From NCBI RefSeq assembly GCF_004359215.1, contig NC_090612.1:357213-421212 (forward strand): a DNA stretch of 64,000 nt. Reading direction: 5' to 3'. Both the position numbers and the translations under genes were made by a program. The notes below the pieces were generated by a model. It was not told where the DNA came from. It saw nothing but the letters and a program-made list of their open reading frames with translations, and made no database searches. Of the stretch, positions 8,091-20,779 are shown in pieces (positions within the stretch are counted from its first letter, which is position 1; the number at the start of each line of letters is the position of its first letter). This DNA comes from Bremia lactucae (taxonomy: Eukaryota; Oomycota; Peronosporomycetes; Peronosporales; Peronosporaceae).

Positions 8091-10857
8091 GGTCTACTGC
8101 TGACTGACACGATGGACGTTTTAGATTCCCGGCTGATGACAATGTTGGAGCTCGTTTGGCACATGAATTCCACGACAGCCCAACTGGTGGCCATCTTGGT
8201 CGCAAAAAGAGTTTGCGGTCATATCTCGCGTGCTTTTCTGACCTGCGAATGTATAAGCACATTCAGAAAAGGGTACGCTCTAATGAGACTTGCCAGCAAG
8301 TGCAGCCTGCACCGTCCTACCAAGCGCAATTGGGACCGCTTCCGATCGCTACGAAAGTCTGGCGTTCAGTCACTAAGCATGGATTTTTTATTTAGTCATC
8401 CGCCCGATAAACACAAACGTACGGGTGTCATAGTTCTTATGGACCGATTTAGCAAAATGGTGCACCTTGCCCCGGTCTCTGCGCCTGTTTCGGCAGAGAC
8501 AACCGCGAAGATCTCCATTAATTAATCTTCAAACATCAGGGAATACTTGAGTCCATCGTTTCGGACCACGACCCGCGTTTTACCTCCGCTTTATGGGCTG
8601 AATTTTCTCGGCTCTTAGGCACCCAGTTGGTAATGCCCACAGCGGCTCATCCTGAGACGGATGGACAAGCGGAGCGTGGACTTAGTGCTTGAAGATGCCT
8701 GCGCAGTAATGCGACATCGTTCTCGTCGTCGAGTTCCTTTCTTTCACTGCAGAATTCGCCATCATCAACGGCGTGCATGTGCGTCAACCAGGCTGACGCC
8801 ATTTTCGTCAACATTGCAACGCATACTCGCGTTTCGGCGCTTCTTGCTCCATCAGCTTCGAAATACACGGTCTCCAAGCTTGGTGGAGGAGTTTTTTGCG
8901 ATGTCATTGCGTCGACACGTTTGATAATTGATTATGCTCAAGACAAGGTAGCTGCCGATACACACTGTGACATTAGTTTTGTGGCCAACGACAAATCTGG
9001 TCCTGACGCGATGCATCCCATTGCGTCTGCCGTCACTAATTTTGCGATGCTTTGCCTATCAGCTCGGCTGAAGTAACCGATTTTCTGCTGTTACGACAAG
9101 GGATCACACGATTTGTAAGCGTTGCACTGCAACAGGCAGTCGACCGACAAAAAAAAGAACGCTGACAAAATAGGTCGGAAGAACCTGTTGAAATTCCAGG
9201 AAGGCGACAGAGTACTACTATCGACAAGCAGTTTACCGATTACAGCAGGGACGAATTTTGGCGTGATCAAGTTAGCACCAACGTACATTGGCCTGGTAAG
9301 CTTATTAAAGCTAACGGTAATTCTTGCTCGCTAGATTTTCCTACATCTATGCGTATGCACACGACATTCTATGTCGGGCGCCTCAAGGCTTATCTAGCGG
9401 CGGACTTCCTAACAAACCTTCTCTGCTTTTCTGCTCCAGCTCAAAGCCCGACATCCCTTAAAGACGATGCTGACGACGACGGGTCCTAGTCCGGTCCGCG
9501 CACGTACAGAATCGTTCTGCTGAACTCCTCCGAACACAGCAGTCTCAAGTTGACGAAGACGCTCAACAACACCCTCAACTAGACTATTTTGCTCCGATCG
9601 AGTCCGTCCAGCGGCCGCAGTCGCAGCAGCCGCGCGATCACAAGCACTCTAGGCCATTTATAGCGCGCCCAGTAGTCCGTTCTTCGCCTCTTCAGGATCG
9701 GCTCGAAGAAGGCGTAACTTGTCGGCGCTCATCATCGCAGACTTTCCGCCGTGATGTGTTTCCTTCTTGGGTCGATGTATTGTTTGCACGGCGCTGCTCG
9801 GCGATCGTATCGTCGGTCACTAAGATCGCCGTTCCAGGGAGCCGAGTAGCCCATCAGACAAATGCAGTCGAATAATTGTAAACGGACGATCCCACACGAA
9901 GCCGCGAGCCAAGAAGCATTACAAGATTCGTTGGGTGGGCCATTCGCCTGCTGACGATACGTGGGAGCCTTGAAGTACGTTGGTCCGGGATGTTCCCGAC
10001 TTGGTGGCGAAGTATGAGTCTAATACGAAGACGAAGAATGCGTCCGATGCTGTTGCTCCCACTTACGATCTCGCGAGTATATATATTCCGGCGGCGGCGA
10101 TCACCAGAGCGACTCCAAAATCTATAAGAGGCTCGGGAGCACATGGATAGTATTGCCGTCGATCGCGACTGGGTGAGCGATTGCGGCGATCATATGGCAG
10201 CCGGTGGGGACTGCGTAAACAATTACGGCGACTATAATTACGCTTTCGCGTCCGACGCATCTCAGATACTTGGAGCTCCGAAAGACTTTCTGTCGTGGCG
10301 AACGATCCACTTTGAAGAAACTGGGACATTCCCCGTACGCGCAATAAGTCATCCCGCTCCTGTTGGAGTGGATGCTGTCCGCGCATGTTGCACGTAGGAC
10401 AACCCTCGCGGACGTGTACGTAGCACATGCGCCACTCCTCACGTGTCATGCACCAGATGCGACGGCATAAATCGCCGATAGCGTGCTCGCCACGTATGCC
10501 CTCGCATTGTCTAGCCAGGACGTGAAGGACATTCCTTCACGTCGAATGGAATTCCAGTGTCTGATGAGCTCACACCAAGATTGTTGCAGCGCGTCATCTC
10601 GCACGAGTTGTCAGTCGCTTCCCCTCTCGTTGGGCGGAATCGCGCGACGATCCCTCATGGAATCTGGTCATAGGAGTTGACTAGCACCACCAAGACTATA
10701 CAAGGCCCATGGCCTCAAGTCATTATCCATGACTCGCGGAGCCTAAGCTGGGGGATAACTGAGCAGGGTCGACTTTATCCCGTTGAAATTCTTGTTAAGG
10801 AGATTATTTTTAGATTAGCGCTTTAACTATGGTAAGCGCAACCTTAAGAGGGGGTGG
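8091..10857 (+). mobile_element. 5'-truncated chromodomain gypsy element: integrase to 3' end
   Basis: Broken plus-strand frames give the integrase zinc-binding region (AHEFHDSPTGGHLGRKKS near 8160), the core (MDRFSKMVHLAPV near 8440; SDHDPRFTSALWAEF near 8560; HPETDGQAERG near 8650), the C-terminal part (DRQKKNADK, LLKFQEGDRVLLSTSSLP near 9150-9240; YVGRLKAYL near 9370) and a chromodomain at 9911. The 3' LTR follows. Everything upstream of the integrase is missing; the element abuts mitochondrial-like DNA. Stops and frameshifts inactivate it. From about 10080 to 10840 I see no firm coding. Confidence 0.75.
9911..10030 (+). pseudogene. Chromodomain of the gypsy integrase
   Basis: The frame reads KKHYKIRWVGHSPADDTWEP, then a TGA at 9971, then STLVRDVPDLVAKYES. 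The aromatic and W-V-G-H/Y pattern followed by D-D-T-W-E-P is the chromodomain core that chromoviruses use to target chromatin. The TGA sits where arginine (CGA) is usual and so looks like a point nonsense mutation. Confidence 0.65.
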
Positions 10858-11230
10858 TGTAATGAGAAAACCTATTACATAAGTAGCTTTAGGTTTAATA
10901 CATAATTACATAAGGATAGTTCAGGGGTACTGCAAGTCATTATTTATCGATCTATATTCTTGAAGACACAATTTCATAAGTCAATTATAACTCGACCTAT
11001 ATTCGACTGGCACCCAAGAGCAAGGGAACAATTTCCTACTTTGTACCAAAACTAAAACTAAAAAAATTAGAGTAGATTTTCCCTGATAAATCGAGCGCTT
11101 CCTCAAAGCTTTAGTGCAAGACGGTAGCAGGCTCTCACCCCGTTTCACAGTACCCAAGACTTGATCCCAGCATTTGCGGCTCGTCTAGTATGCCCGTTGG
11201 TGGCTCAACAGGGTGGCAGCCACCGTTACA
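10858..11230 (+). mobile_element. 3' LTR of the chromodomain gypsy element
   Basis: It starts TGTAATGAG right after the purine tract ccttaagagggggtgg and ends CACCGTTACA, giving TGTAA/TTACA termini over 373 bp. Its body does not resemble LTR A, B or C of this window. No 5' partner was found here. Confidence 0.6.
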
Positions 11231-11444
11231 TATTTTGCAATGAAAGAAGCAATTAAGAGTTGTTCTGGGTAGACGTCAGATGTTTAAGCTTAAATTGCTT
11301 GCCGGATTGCCTCCAGCACTCTGATAACTCCAGGCTCATTAATGTTTTTATAAAGCAATCAAGGAGAAAAGAATTGAGTCGACGCTAGTATTATGACTTA
11401 AACGTTCCGGAATAAACCCGCATCACGAGGCTGAGTTTTTTAAA

Positions 11445-12350
11445 TTGCATTTGGCGGGAGGCAAGGAGCTTAGTCTTTCTCGACGTATATTCTATTCAGC
11501 CAAATTCTCAATTGGTTATGTGCAGTGCAGTTGTCTAGTAGAAAACTACCTTGCGTCCCTCCATCCACTGATCACATGCCTTCAAATAAAGAGCGAAAAC
11601 ATTAAGCGTCATTTACGCTTTGCTGTTGGCATGATATTTGCAGCAATCAACAATACGTTGAGGCGCTTAAAGCGCATGGAAGTGATACAATCACTGTTCT
11701 CTTAGCGACTGGGATTCGCGTCACTGCTCCTAAATTTCCGTTGAACTTAGGTGGACTTTGACAGCGACAAATTTAAAAAGCAAAGTTTGTCTCGCCCTTG
11801 ATTTGATTTCGAGATATGATATCATCCCTATTATGGCCTGGCCTGAACGCCGTGGGACATGGATCGATTAGAGGTGTAAGACCTTAGGCGCCACGCGCAA
11901 CATTCCTAGCAAAGCTTTGGAAATTATGAACCCACCTTTGCTAGGCAACAAAAGCGCTATTATTGCCGGAATTACTGACTGAATCTGTCAGTGATTTAAA
12001 CATTGTTATGTCTGAGTTAATAAACTCCAAAGTTGAAAACATTAATTCTAAGCCCGACTCAGAAAAAGGTGGAACGGCAAGTACTCCGCCGAGTGACACT
12101 AGTTGTAAAAAACGATTCACCGGATGCTAAAAGCATTGTAGACCTAAAGCCGAGTCATCAAGGTGTAATATCCCTGAGATATGTAGAGTGGCATGTCTAA
12201 GTCCACCGAGTGTGGTCGGCCGAGGTGGCACCATATTAGTGTCCGTAGTGACACTACTGCGATTTCGCCAAAACATTTCGGGTCAAACCCAATAATGCAC
12301 GTGAAGTGACACAGGAATTAAGTTTCCTAACTCCTCGTCGGATGTCGGAT
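11445..12350 (+). mobile_element. Gypsy family D copy 1: protease region, plus strand
   Basis: The plus strand encodes QYVEALKAHGSDTITVLLATG near 11660, a strand of the retropepsin fold. A frameshifted counterpart of the block at 19931 (DSRYxLILGMAWLExHEPWIDWRS) follows near 11820. A further segment (12168-12350) matches 20150-20330 in the same orientation. The catalytic D-S/T-G triad was not found in this copy. Confidence 0.55.
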
Positions 12351-12702
12351 TTAAAAACAGCAGAAGTGACGATGAATTTAACTTAATCTTTGGTCGAATG
12401 ATCACCGTCTCAGATAAGTCGCCAGCCTTTAAGGCTCGGCCGCACTCATCGATAGACATTTCATTTAGCTCTAAAAGAGCATGTAATAAAGGGATTGCCG
12501 CAAGGATAGCTTCTCCCTCGATGATACTGGTTACACCATTTACAAGCATGTGCAATTGCTCACTCGTATCACTTTCTAAGGGTATAGACCCTTCGCCTCC
12601 CTCCTGTCTCGGAATAGAGACAATACGTCTCGTAGAGGCCGGGACATTCACATTCCCAAAATTTTCAGCCTGTATTGGTTCTATACCAGCCGGAGGGCAC
12701 AA
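12283..12702 (-). mobile_element. Inverted protease-to-RT linker of family D copy 1
   Basis: The minus-strand frame includes ALLELNEMSIDECGRALKAG, nearly the same as the minus-strand frame at 19703 in copy 2. In copy 2 it is collinear with reverse transcriptase. Here the reverse transcriptase just downstream (12788) is on the plus strand, so this segment is inverted within the element. Confidence 0.6.
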
Positions 12703-12787
12703 AAGCTGCGCTTAGTGCGCGGAGTGGATCATCGATCCTTAAAGAGCCTACGGATCCAGTCTATTCGTTAACGATAAATTCCAAGAT

Positions 12788-15700
12788 GTGGTATGTTCCA
12801 ATCTACAATTTATTTTACCCCCGGATAGAGAGGTGTTCGTCATTAAATTGACTTGGTTTTTGGAGCCAAATACCGTGTCACACAACAGTGGCCTTTACCG
12901 AAGGAACTGTGTGACGTACAATTTCTTCTGTGATAAGCACGAAGCTGGAATGGTACGAGAGAGCAAATCTCCCCATTCGACACCGACATTTTGTGTCAAA
13001 AAGCCAAATGGTAAATGGCGCATTGTACATGCTCGTAATGAGCTTAATGCTGCCACTATACTAGCACAAACCCCCATTCCTAGAAAGGGATGTTTTTCAG
13101 AACAATGTATCGGGATGTACAATTTTCAGTGCATCGATGATTATTACCAACTGCTCGTGCGAGCTAGCGATATCCCGCTTACAACGGTAAGCACCCCAAG
13201 CGGTATGTTATGGGGGTGGTTGGTTATGCCTTAAGGGCTTTCCAACGCCCCGGCAACATTCAATCGTCGAGCGACGCAACTGTTCCACCCTCATCGAGGT
13301 TATGCACAGACTTGTTTGATGACACATTTGTCCACAGTCCTGCGGAACTGGGCCATACGAATGTGGAAACCACATAGACCATTTGCGAGCAGTACTCGAG
13401 TGTATACGCACAAATAAATTGTATGTTAATGCATCTAAATACATTTTTGGCGTAGAAAAAAATCCTTTCTTAGGGTGCTTCATTGGGAAGGGAGGACACA
13501 GAGCGGATCCCGCTAAGGTAAAAGCCATGGTAGATTGGCCGGTTCCAAAGAACCAAAGGATTTGCGTGAGTCGTTGTGTCTCGCCAATTATTTACACAAA
13601 TATAGCGAAAATTACGCTGATATGGCTAGATCATTATCTAATCTTCTTAAAAAAGATACGGATTTGTGCTGGATTAGCACAGAGCATGATGCTTTTCAAG
13701 CAGTAAAGGATAGTCTTATTCATGCCTTAATTCGGGCACTGCCAAACTCAATTTGGCCTTTCAGTGTCGTCTGTGACGCATCAGATTTTGCCATTAGCAG
13801 TGCTCTGTTACAAACAGATGTTGATGGGCATGAACGTGTTATTGCGTTCGAGTCTAGACAGCTTAAAGCTGCGGAAAGAACTAACCAGTTCATGACAAAG
13901 AGTTACTTGCTATGAACTATGCTCTCGTCAAATTCAGAGTTCACCTGCTCGGCTCTAAGCCGTTTGTGATATATACAGATCACGCGTCATTATGCACGGC
14001 GACTAAGTCGCCTCATCTCTCACAGAGAATGGCCCGACGGCTAACGTCTTTCGCCGCAAACAACTTCGAGGTGATGTATAAGCCTTGCAAGCAGAATGCT
14101 TTGGCCGATGCTTTACTACGCAGGCCGGATTATGAGCTCTCTCATTTAACGACTATACTGTCGCCTTTGACTGATTTAGTCCGTTAGGCTTACGCCCAGG
14201 ATGAACATTGTCTAGGTCTGCTACGAGCTCTAATGAGCACTGACTCGGGTTTTAAATTTTTGGCACGTTTGCGTGCAAGGTTACATCGATTCTCTATCGA
14301 TAACGACCTGTTGCATTATTGCACGGACGCTGCGGATCCTCCGTGCGTCGTTGTTCCGCATGATCAGGATTTGAAGTACCGAATCCTCTATGAGGCACAT
14401 GATACTGTCCTTAGTAGTTATCTCGGTAGAGAAAAGACCTACGGCTCTGTAAGCAAGATCTATTGGTGGCTTAAACTTTACAAATGAGTCAACACATACG
14501 TTCGCACATGCGAAATTCGCGAACGATTTAAACCCTCGGCTCATGCTGCTGCACCACTGGCAAGTCTGACCGTACCCAAAGGGTGTTGCAACTCCATTAG
14601 TATGAATTTTATTTTTGGTCTACCGAAACATTCGGCCGGTAACTATGGCATAGTGGTCTTTGTTGACAAAAATAGCAAAATGGCTCACGTTACGGCTATG
14701 CCGGGTACCATTGATGGTGAAGGTACAGCAAGGCTGTTTATAGATCGCGTGTTTCGACAACACGGTTTGCATGTGGCAATTGTCTCTGATCGAGACCCCG
14801 TATCAGGCGTAAATTCTGGAAATCGATAATCCGAGTGCTCGGCACCAGATTAATCATGTCCATAGCGGACCATCTGCAGACCGATGGTCGGACTGAACGT
14901 GTCAATCGCGTCATTGGAGACGTTTTACGCAGTGTGTGTGCTCAGACACCAAAGCGCTGGAGCTCAATGCCCCTGGTAGTGGAATTTGCGTTGAATAACG
15001 CTTTCCATGCCTCTAAAGGCTACACCCTGTTCTTTGTCAACGGTCTCACCCACCCACGCATTCCGTTAATGATACCACTACGTGGTTCAGGGCTTGGTTG
15101 GGGAGAATTAGCCAATAGGCTTGCTGATATCAACCCTGTTACCATTCGAAAACAAGTAAGCGAGTTTCTCGCGACGCGATTTAGTGTCTAAAGACATGTA
15201 CGTTAAAACGATGGCTGATGGCTGATGGCCAAGACAAACAGAAAGAACAAGCAGATGCCAAAGGTAGAAGCTGTATTAATCATTATGCGGTCGAAGACCG
15301 AGTTTATTAAACGCTAAAAATCTATTTACTAACTTGGTTTCCGCGGTTTTCAAGACAAATTTGCACCCGCGCTTTGTTGGACCATTTACGGTCGTGGTCA
15401 AGAAGGACCTAGCTTACACGCTAAACTTCCTAGCAAGCTGCTTCACACCTAGTGTCCTACGTTGGCTTAAGCCATATCGAGACCTTCCCACGTGGACTTA
15501 AAGGCACTTGCGCCAAGACAGGCGATCGTGCCGCAGATTGCTGCATCCTCACCAGGATGTCCAGCTGGCCCTCTAGACGAACTTGCTGACGCTACGGCAT
15601 CAGAAGACGGATCTGAACCGCCTCACAAAGAGCTCTCAACCCGAGCAAGGCTCTGGCAAAGAAGTTGCACCTCGTGCTTCAAAATCAAATGCTGCCGTCA

Positions 15701-15895
15701 AGGTCCTGGCCCCCTCCTACGCTGTTTGATGCGTGGGGAACCTTCTGTTTCACGCAGATAATTTTTTAAAGCAAAGTCGTCGTAAGAAGCAATACCAGTA
15801 TATGGTAAAGTAACTGAGGTACCCCTCTTATGAAAACTCTTGGGAGTTTGAGGAACCTCTTCGGCAAGATTTCCCTTATGCCGTTGACGTTTTTG
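12788..15895 (+). mobile_element. Gypsy family D copy 1: RT, RNase H, integrase, chromodomain
   Basis: In order, the plus strand encodes reverse transcriptase (ILPPDREV, RESKSPHSTPTFCVKKPNG, 12830-13500), the connection (FLGCFIGKGGHRADPAKVKA), RNase H (SVVCDASDFAISSALLQTD near 13780; YTDHASLCTATKSPHLSQR near 13970), the integrase zinc region (14390) and the integrase core (14602-15100). The C-terminal part follows, and a chromodomain at 15781-15895 (QYQYMVK, stop, YPSYENSWEFEEPL). Many stops and frameshifts inactivate it. The first integrase catalytic aspartate is asparagine (SMNFIFGLP, where copy 2 has GMDFVFG). Confidence 0.8.
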
Positions 15896-16446
15896 AGCGC
15901 CAAGTTCAGGGTCAACTCGCGTCCTAAGACGCTTCCCACCACTACAAGTGGGAATAGGTGGCTCTATAGCCTCAGTGCGGCTTCAATCCATGGTTGCACG
16001 GTCAATAGAAGCACTGAAATATCGGCTAGGCCATTCTTCGTTTTGTGGCATAAATGTCGGACGTAACTGGCCTTTGGCCTTAAGCTTGGCGAAATCGAAG
16101 CAAAGCTTCCATTCCAAAACGAACATCAGCCACATTAGCAGACTCTGTAATATTCCAAATATTGCGGAGGCGGCGGGCCCAATGGACCCAGTTCTCAAAC
16201 GAAACTTCGTTTTAGCATTTTGATTCGTTTGGAAACAGAACGACCGGAATCCCCCTCAATGAGGTCACCAAAGCCCTACGATCCTGATCAGGCGAACGCA
16301 TCAAATACTGACCTCGCGTCATTACCTTTGGGGTAAGTTTTGCTCATGAAGAGCGTCGCGAGCAGCGATCTCCTCCGGCGTCTTCGCCTGGACACCAGAG
16401 GTCCAGATGGCCAAGCTGTGACTCGTGATCTCTTTGAGACGCTCTT
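15896..16446 (-). other. Spacer between the two inverted gypsy arms, unidentified coding-like remnant
   Basis: The minus strand carries degenerate frames with NWVHWARRLRNIWNIT and FGMEALLRFR (16110-16230), which look like old protein-coding sequence, but I cannot name a family. It could be a 3' extra frame of the gypsy element on that strand. Confidence 0.3.
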
Positions 16447-19400
16447 TCACACTAAGGGACGTTCAACACGAGCAAGGCCCTCGCAACCATCATCTTTGCG
16501 AGGGCCTTGCTCGGGTTCAACGCTCTTTTGAGGCGGTTTAAAACCGTCTTTTAATGCTGGAACGTCAGCAACCTCGTTTGGAGAGTCAGCTGGACATCCT
16601 GGTGCGGATGCAGCAGTCTGCGGCACGGCCGCCTGTCTCAGCGCAAGCGTCTTTAATTCCACATGAGAAGGGTTCTGATATGGCTTAAACAAGCCGACGT
16701 AGAACACTGGGTGTGTATGCAGCTTGCAGGAAGGTTTAGCATGTAAGCTAGGCCCTTCTTGGCCACGACCGTAATGGTCCAATATAGCGCGGGTGCAATT
16801 TTGTCCTGAAAATCGCGGAAACCAAGTTCGTAAATAGATTTTTAGCGTTTAATAAAACTCGGTCTTCGACCGCATAATGATTAATACAGCTTCTACCTTT
16901 GGCATCTGCTTGTTCTTTCTGTTTGTCTTGGCCATCAGCAATCAGCCATCGTTTCACGTACATGTCTTTAGACACTAAATCGCGTCGCGAGAAACTCGCT
17001 TACTTGTTTCGAATGGTAACAGGGTTGATATCAGCAAGCCTATTGGCTAATTCTCCCCAACCAAGCCCTGAACCACGTAGTGGTATCATTAACGGAATGC
17101 GTGGGCGGGTATGATCTTTGACAAAGAACAGAGTGTAGCCTTTAGAGGCATGGAAAGCGTTATTTAACGCAAATTCCTCTACCAGGGGCATTGAGCTCCA
17201 GCGCTTTGGTGTCTGAGCACACACACTGCGTAAAACGTCTCCAATGACGCGATTGACACGTTCAGTCCGACCATCGGTCTGCAGATGGTCCGCTATGGAC
17301 ATGATTAATCTGGTGCCGAGCACTCGGATTATCGATTTCCAGAATTTACGCCTGATACGGGGTCTCGATCAGAGACAATTGCCACATGCAAACCGTGTTG
17401 TCGAAACACGCGATCTATAAACAGCGTTGTTGTACCTTCACCATCAATGGTATCCGGCACAGCCGCTAAATGAGCCATGTTGCTCAATTTGTCAACAAAG
17501 ATCACTATGCCCGTGTTACCGGTCGAATCTTTCGGTTAGCCGAAAACAAAATCCATACCAATGAACTTCCTACACCCTATGGGTACGAGCGGACTTGCCA
17601 GTGGTGCAGCAGCATGCACCGAGGGTATAACCCGTTGGCAAGTTTTTGCATGTGCGAACGTATGTGCTAACTCATTTGTAAAATTTGGGTAACCAATAAA
17701 TCTACCTACAGAGCCGTAGGTCTTCTCTCTTTCGAGATGACCACCAAGGATAGTATCGTGTGCCTCGCAGAGGATTCGATACTTCAAATCCTCATCATGA
17801 GGGACAACGACGCGCGAAGGATCCGCAGCGTCCGTGCAATAAAGCAACAAGTTGTCATTGATAAAAAAAAAATTGATGTAACCTTGCCCGCAAACGTCCC
17901 GACATTCAAAGCCTGATTCGGTACTCTTTAGAGCTCGTAGCAGAACTACACACTGTGCATTTTGGGCGTAAGGCGAACGGATTAATTCAGAAATAGGCGA
18001 CATTATAGTGGGTAAATGAGAGAGCTCATAATCCGGCCTGAGTGATAACGCACCAGCAAAAGCATTCTGCTTGCCAGGCTTTTATTTCACCTCAAAATTA
18101 TATTCTGCAAAAAAGATTAGCCATCGGGACATTATCTAAGAGAGATGGGGCGACTTAGTCGCACTGCGTAATGACGCGTGATCTGTATATTTTACAACGG
18201 CTTAGAGCCTAGCAGATGAACTCTGAATTTGACAAGAGCATACTTCATAGCAAGTAAAGTAAGAACTCTTTGCCATGTACTGGTTGGTTCTTTTCCGCAG
18301 CTTTAAGCTGTCTAGACTCGAGCGCAATAACACCTTCGTGCCAATCAACATTTGTTTGTATCAGAGCACTGCCAACGGCAAAATCCGATGCGTTACAGAC
18401 GACACTGAAAAACCAAATTGAGTTTGGCAGTGCCCGAATTAAGGCATGAATAAGACTATCCTTTACTGATCGAAAAGCATCATGCTCTGTGCTAATCCAG
18501 CACAAATCCGTATCTTTTTTAAGAAGATTAGATAATGATCTAGCCATATCAGCGTAAGTTTTGCTATATTTGTATAAATAATTGGCGAGACCCAACCACT
18601 TACGCACTTCCTATTCGATTTAAAAAAACGACCGATCTACTGTGGCTTTTACCTTAGCGGGATCCGCTCTAAGCCCTCCCTTCCCAATGAAGCACCCTAA
18701 GAAAGGATTTTTCTGCGCCAAAAATGTATTTAGATGCATTGGCATACAGTTTATTTGTGCGCATATACTCGAGCACTGCTCACAAATGGTCTTTATGGTT
18801 TTCCACATCCGAACGACCCTACTCTACATGACTATGGACATCAATGTCATGACAAATAAGTCTGTGCATAACCTCGATGAGAGCGGGACAGTTGCGTCAC
18901 TAGACGACCAAATGTTGCCGGGGCGTTGGAAAGCCCTTATGGCGTACCAAACCACTCCCACAGCATACCGCTTCGGGTGCTAAACGCTGTAAGCGGGATA
19001 TCGCTAACTCGCATGAGCAGTTGGTAGTTACCATCGACTAAGTCAAGTGCACTGTACATTCTACATCCACCATATCGTTCTGAAGAACATCCTTTCAAGA
19101 AATGGGGGTTTGTGCTGGTATAGTGGCAGTATTCAGATTATTATAAGCATGTACAATGCGCCTATTAAATTTGGCTTATTGACACAAAATGTCGGTGTCG
19201 AATGGGGAGATTTGCTCTCTCGTACCGTTCTAGCCTCGTGCTTAGCACGGAAGAAATTGTCAATGACGTCACACTGTACCTTTGGTAAAGGCCACTGTTG
19301 TGTGACACGGTATTTGGCTCCAGGATCCAAGTCAATTTGATGACGGACACCTCTATCCGGCGGTAAAATAGATGGTGGATTTATACAAGCCACACCCTAA
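16447..19400 (-). mobile_element. Gypsy family D copy 2: RT, RNase H, integrase (minus strand)
   Basis: Read from 19400 down: reverse transcriptase start (LPPDRGVRHQIDLDPGAKY at 19350), the connection (FLGCFIGKGGLRADPAKVKA near 18690), RNase H (SVVCNASDFAVGSALIQT near 18400), integrase zinc region (DLKYRILCEAHDTILGGHL near 17770), integrase core (GMDFVFG near 17560; DHLQTDGRTERVNRVIGDVL near 17280) and integrase C-terminal part (16975-16447). Frames are interrupted. It forms an inverted repeat of about 3 kb with copy 1 (12788-15895). Confidence 0.8.
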
Positions 19401-20590
19401 TTATCCACATGAGAGTAGTGTAATGGGTGTGACTGCCCCTGGACACATCAGAAACCGTGTTTTCGTTCTCATATCTTGGAATTCCTTAATCAAGGAGCAA
19501 AATGGATCCGTAGGAACTTTAAGGATCGATGACTTACTCCGCGCACTATGCAGCTTTTGTGTCATCCAGGACAGCTTCGTCCAGAAGTGACGATGCGCTG
19601 AGCTCATCGTTGGTCGAATGACCACTATTTCAGATAAGTCGCCGGCCTTTAAGGCTCGGCCGCACTCAGCAATAGGTATTTCGTCTAGCTCTAAAAGTAC
19701 CACGAAGGAAATTTCGCAAGGCTAACTTCTCCCTCGATGCTACCGGTTACACCATTTACAGGCGTACGTAACTGCTCGCTCGTATCACTTTGTGAGGGTT
19801 TAGACGCTCCGCGTCTCCCTGTCTTGGAGTAGAGACAATACGCCACTTAGAGGCCGGGACATTCACGTCCCCAATTTTTTCCATCCTGTATTGGTTCTAT
19901 ACCGGAGCGGGTGTCTAATTCGACCTTGATTTGGATTCGAGATACGTTCTCATCCTTGGTATGGCCTGGCTTGAAAGCCATGAGCCATGGATCGATTGGA
20001 GGTCTAATACTTTAGGCGCCACGCGCATTTTCCTTGCAAAGTTTTGGATAGCCATGAACACGCGTTTGCTACCGTTGAGTGACACTCGTTGTAATAATGA
20101 TTCACTAAACGCTCAAAGCATTGAAGGCCGAACCTAAGGCCGAGTCATCAAGAGTGTAATATCTCCGAGATACGTGGAGTGGCACGTCTAAGTCCACCGA
20201 GTGTGGTCGGCAGAGGTGGCACCATACTGAGTGTCCGTTGTGACGCTATTGGCGGTTCGCCAGGGCATCTCGGGTCAAACCCTTCTAAATGCATGTGATG
20301 TGACACGTAAACGGTCGCTGGACAAGGAAGTTGAGTTACCTAACTCCTTGTCGGATCACGGGACAGCATTCCACACTGCCAAAGTCCAGAAACATCATAC
20401 CTAAGTTCAACGGAACTTTAGTAACAGTACACGAGTCTCAGTCGCTAAGCGAACAGTGACTGTATCACTTTAAGCGCCTCGACGTATTGTTGATTTCCCT
20501 CAAGGAAAAGACGTCCAACTTAACTACAAGACGCGCCTGAGTCAACTAAAATTGACCATGGCTTATCAAAGCCCTTCACAGTCGCTTGAT
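19401..20590. mobile_element. Family D copy 2: protease and linker with an internal inversion
   Basis: The linker (19703-19401) is on the minus strand next to RT. The protease C-terminal block (DSRYVLILGMAWLESHEPW, 19931-20137) and the segment to 20330 are on the plus strand. The protease start with its active-site motif LVDSGAS (about 20540) is again on the minus strand. A segment of roughly 450 bp is therefore inverted inside this copy relative to its neighbours. Confidence 0.6.
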
Positions 20591-20779
20591 TGACTAACAA
20601 GCCAGGCTTGCACTCACGCCCCGTGCCATTACGCACCGAGCGAATTGGGGCTCTCATCTCCTAGAGGTTCAACGGAGCCTAGTAGGGCACCCCGCACCTA
20701 CTGAATATCGACGTTTTTTTGCACCGTACCATATTTGTGGTATACGTCTTGATTGGTGCTCTTTCGATCTTTACGCGTA

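Noticed and set aside
10063..10449. Minus-strand 128-codon frame with CPTCNMRGQHPL, resembling a zinc knuckle
   Set aside because: The cysteine/histidine spacing does not fit C-x2-C-x4-H-x4-C, and it lies antisense in the 3' region of the gypsy element.
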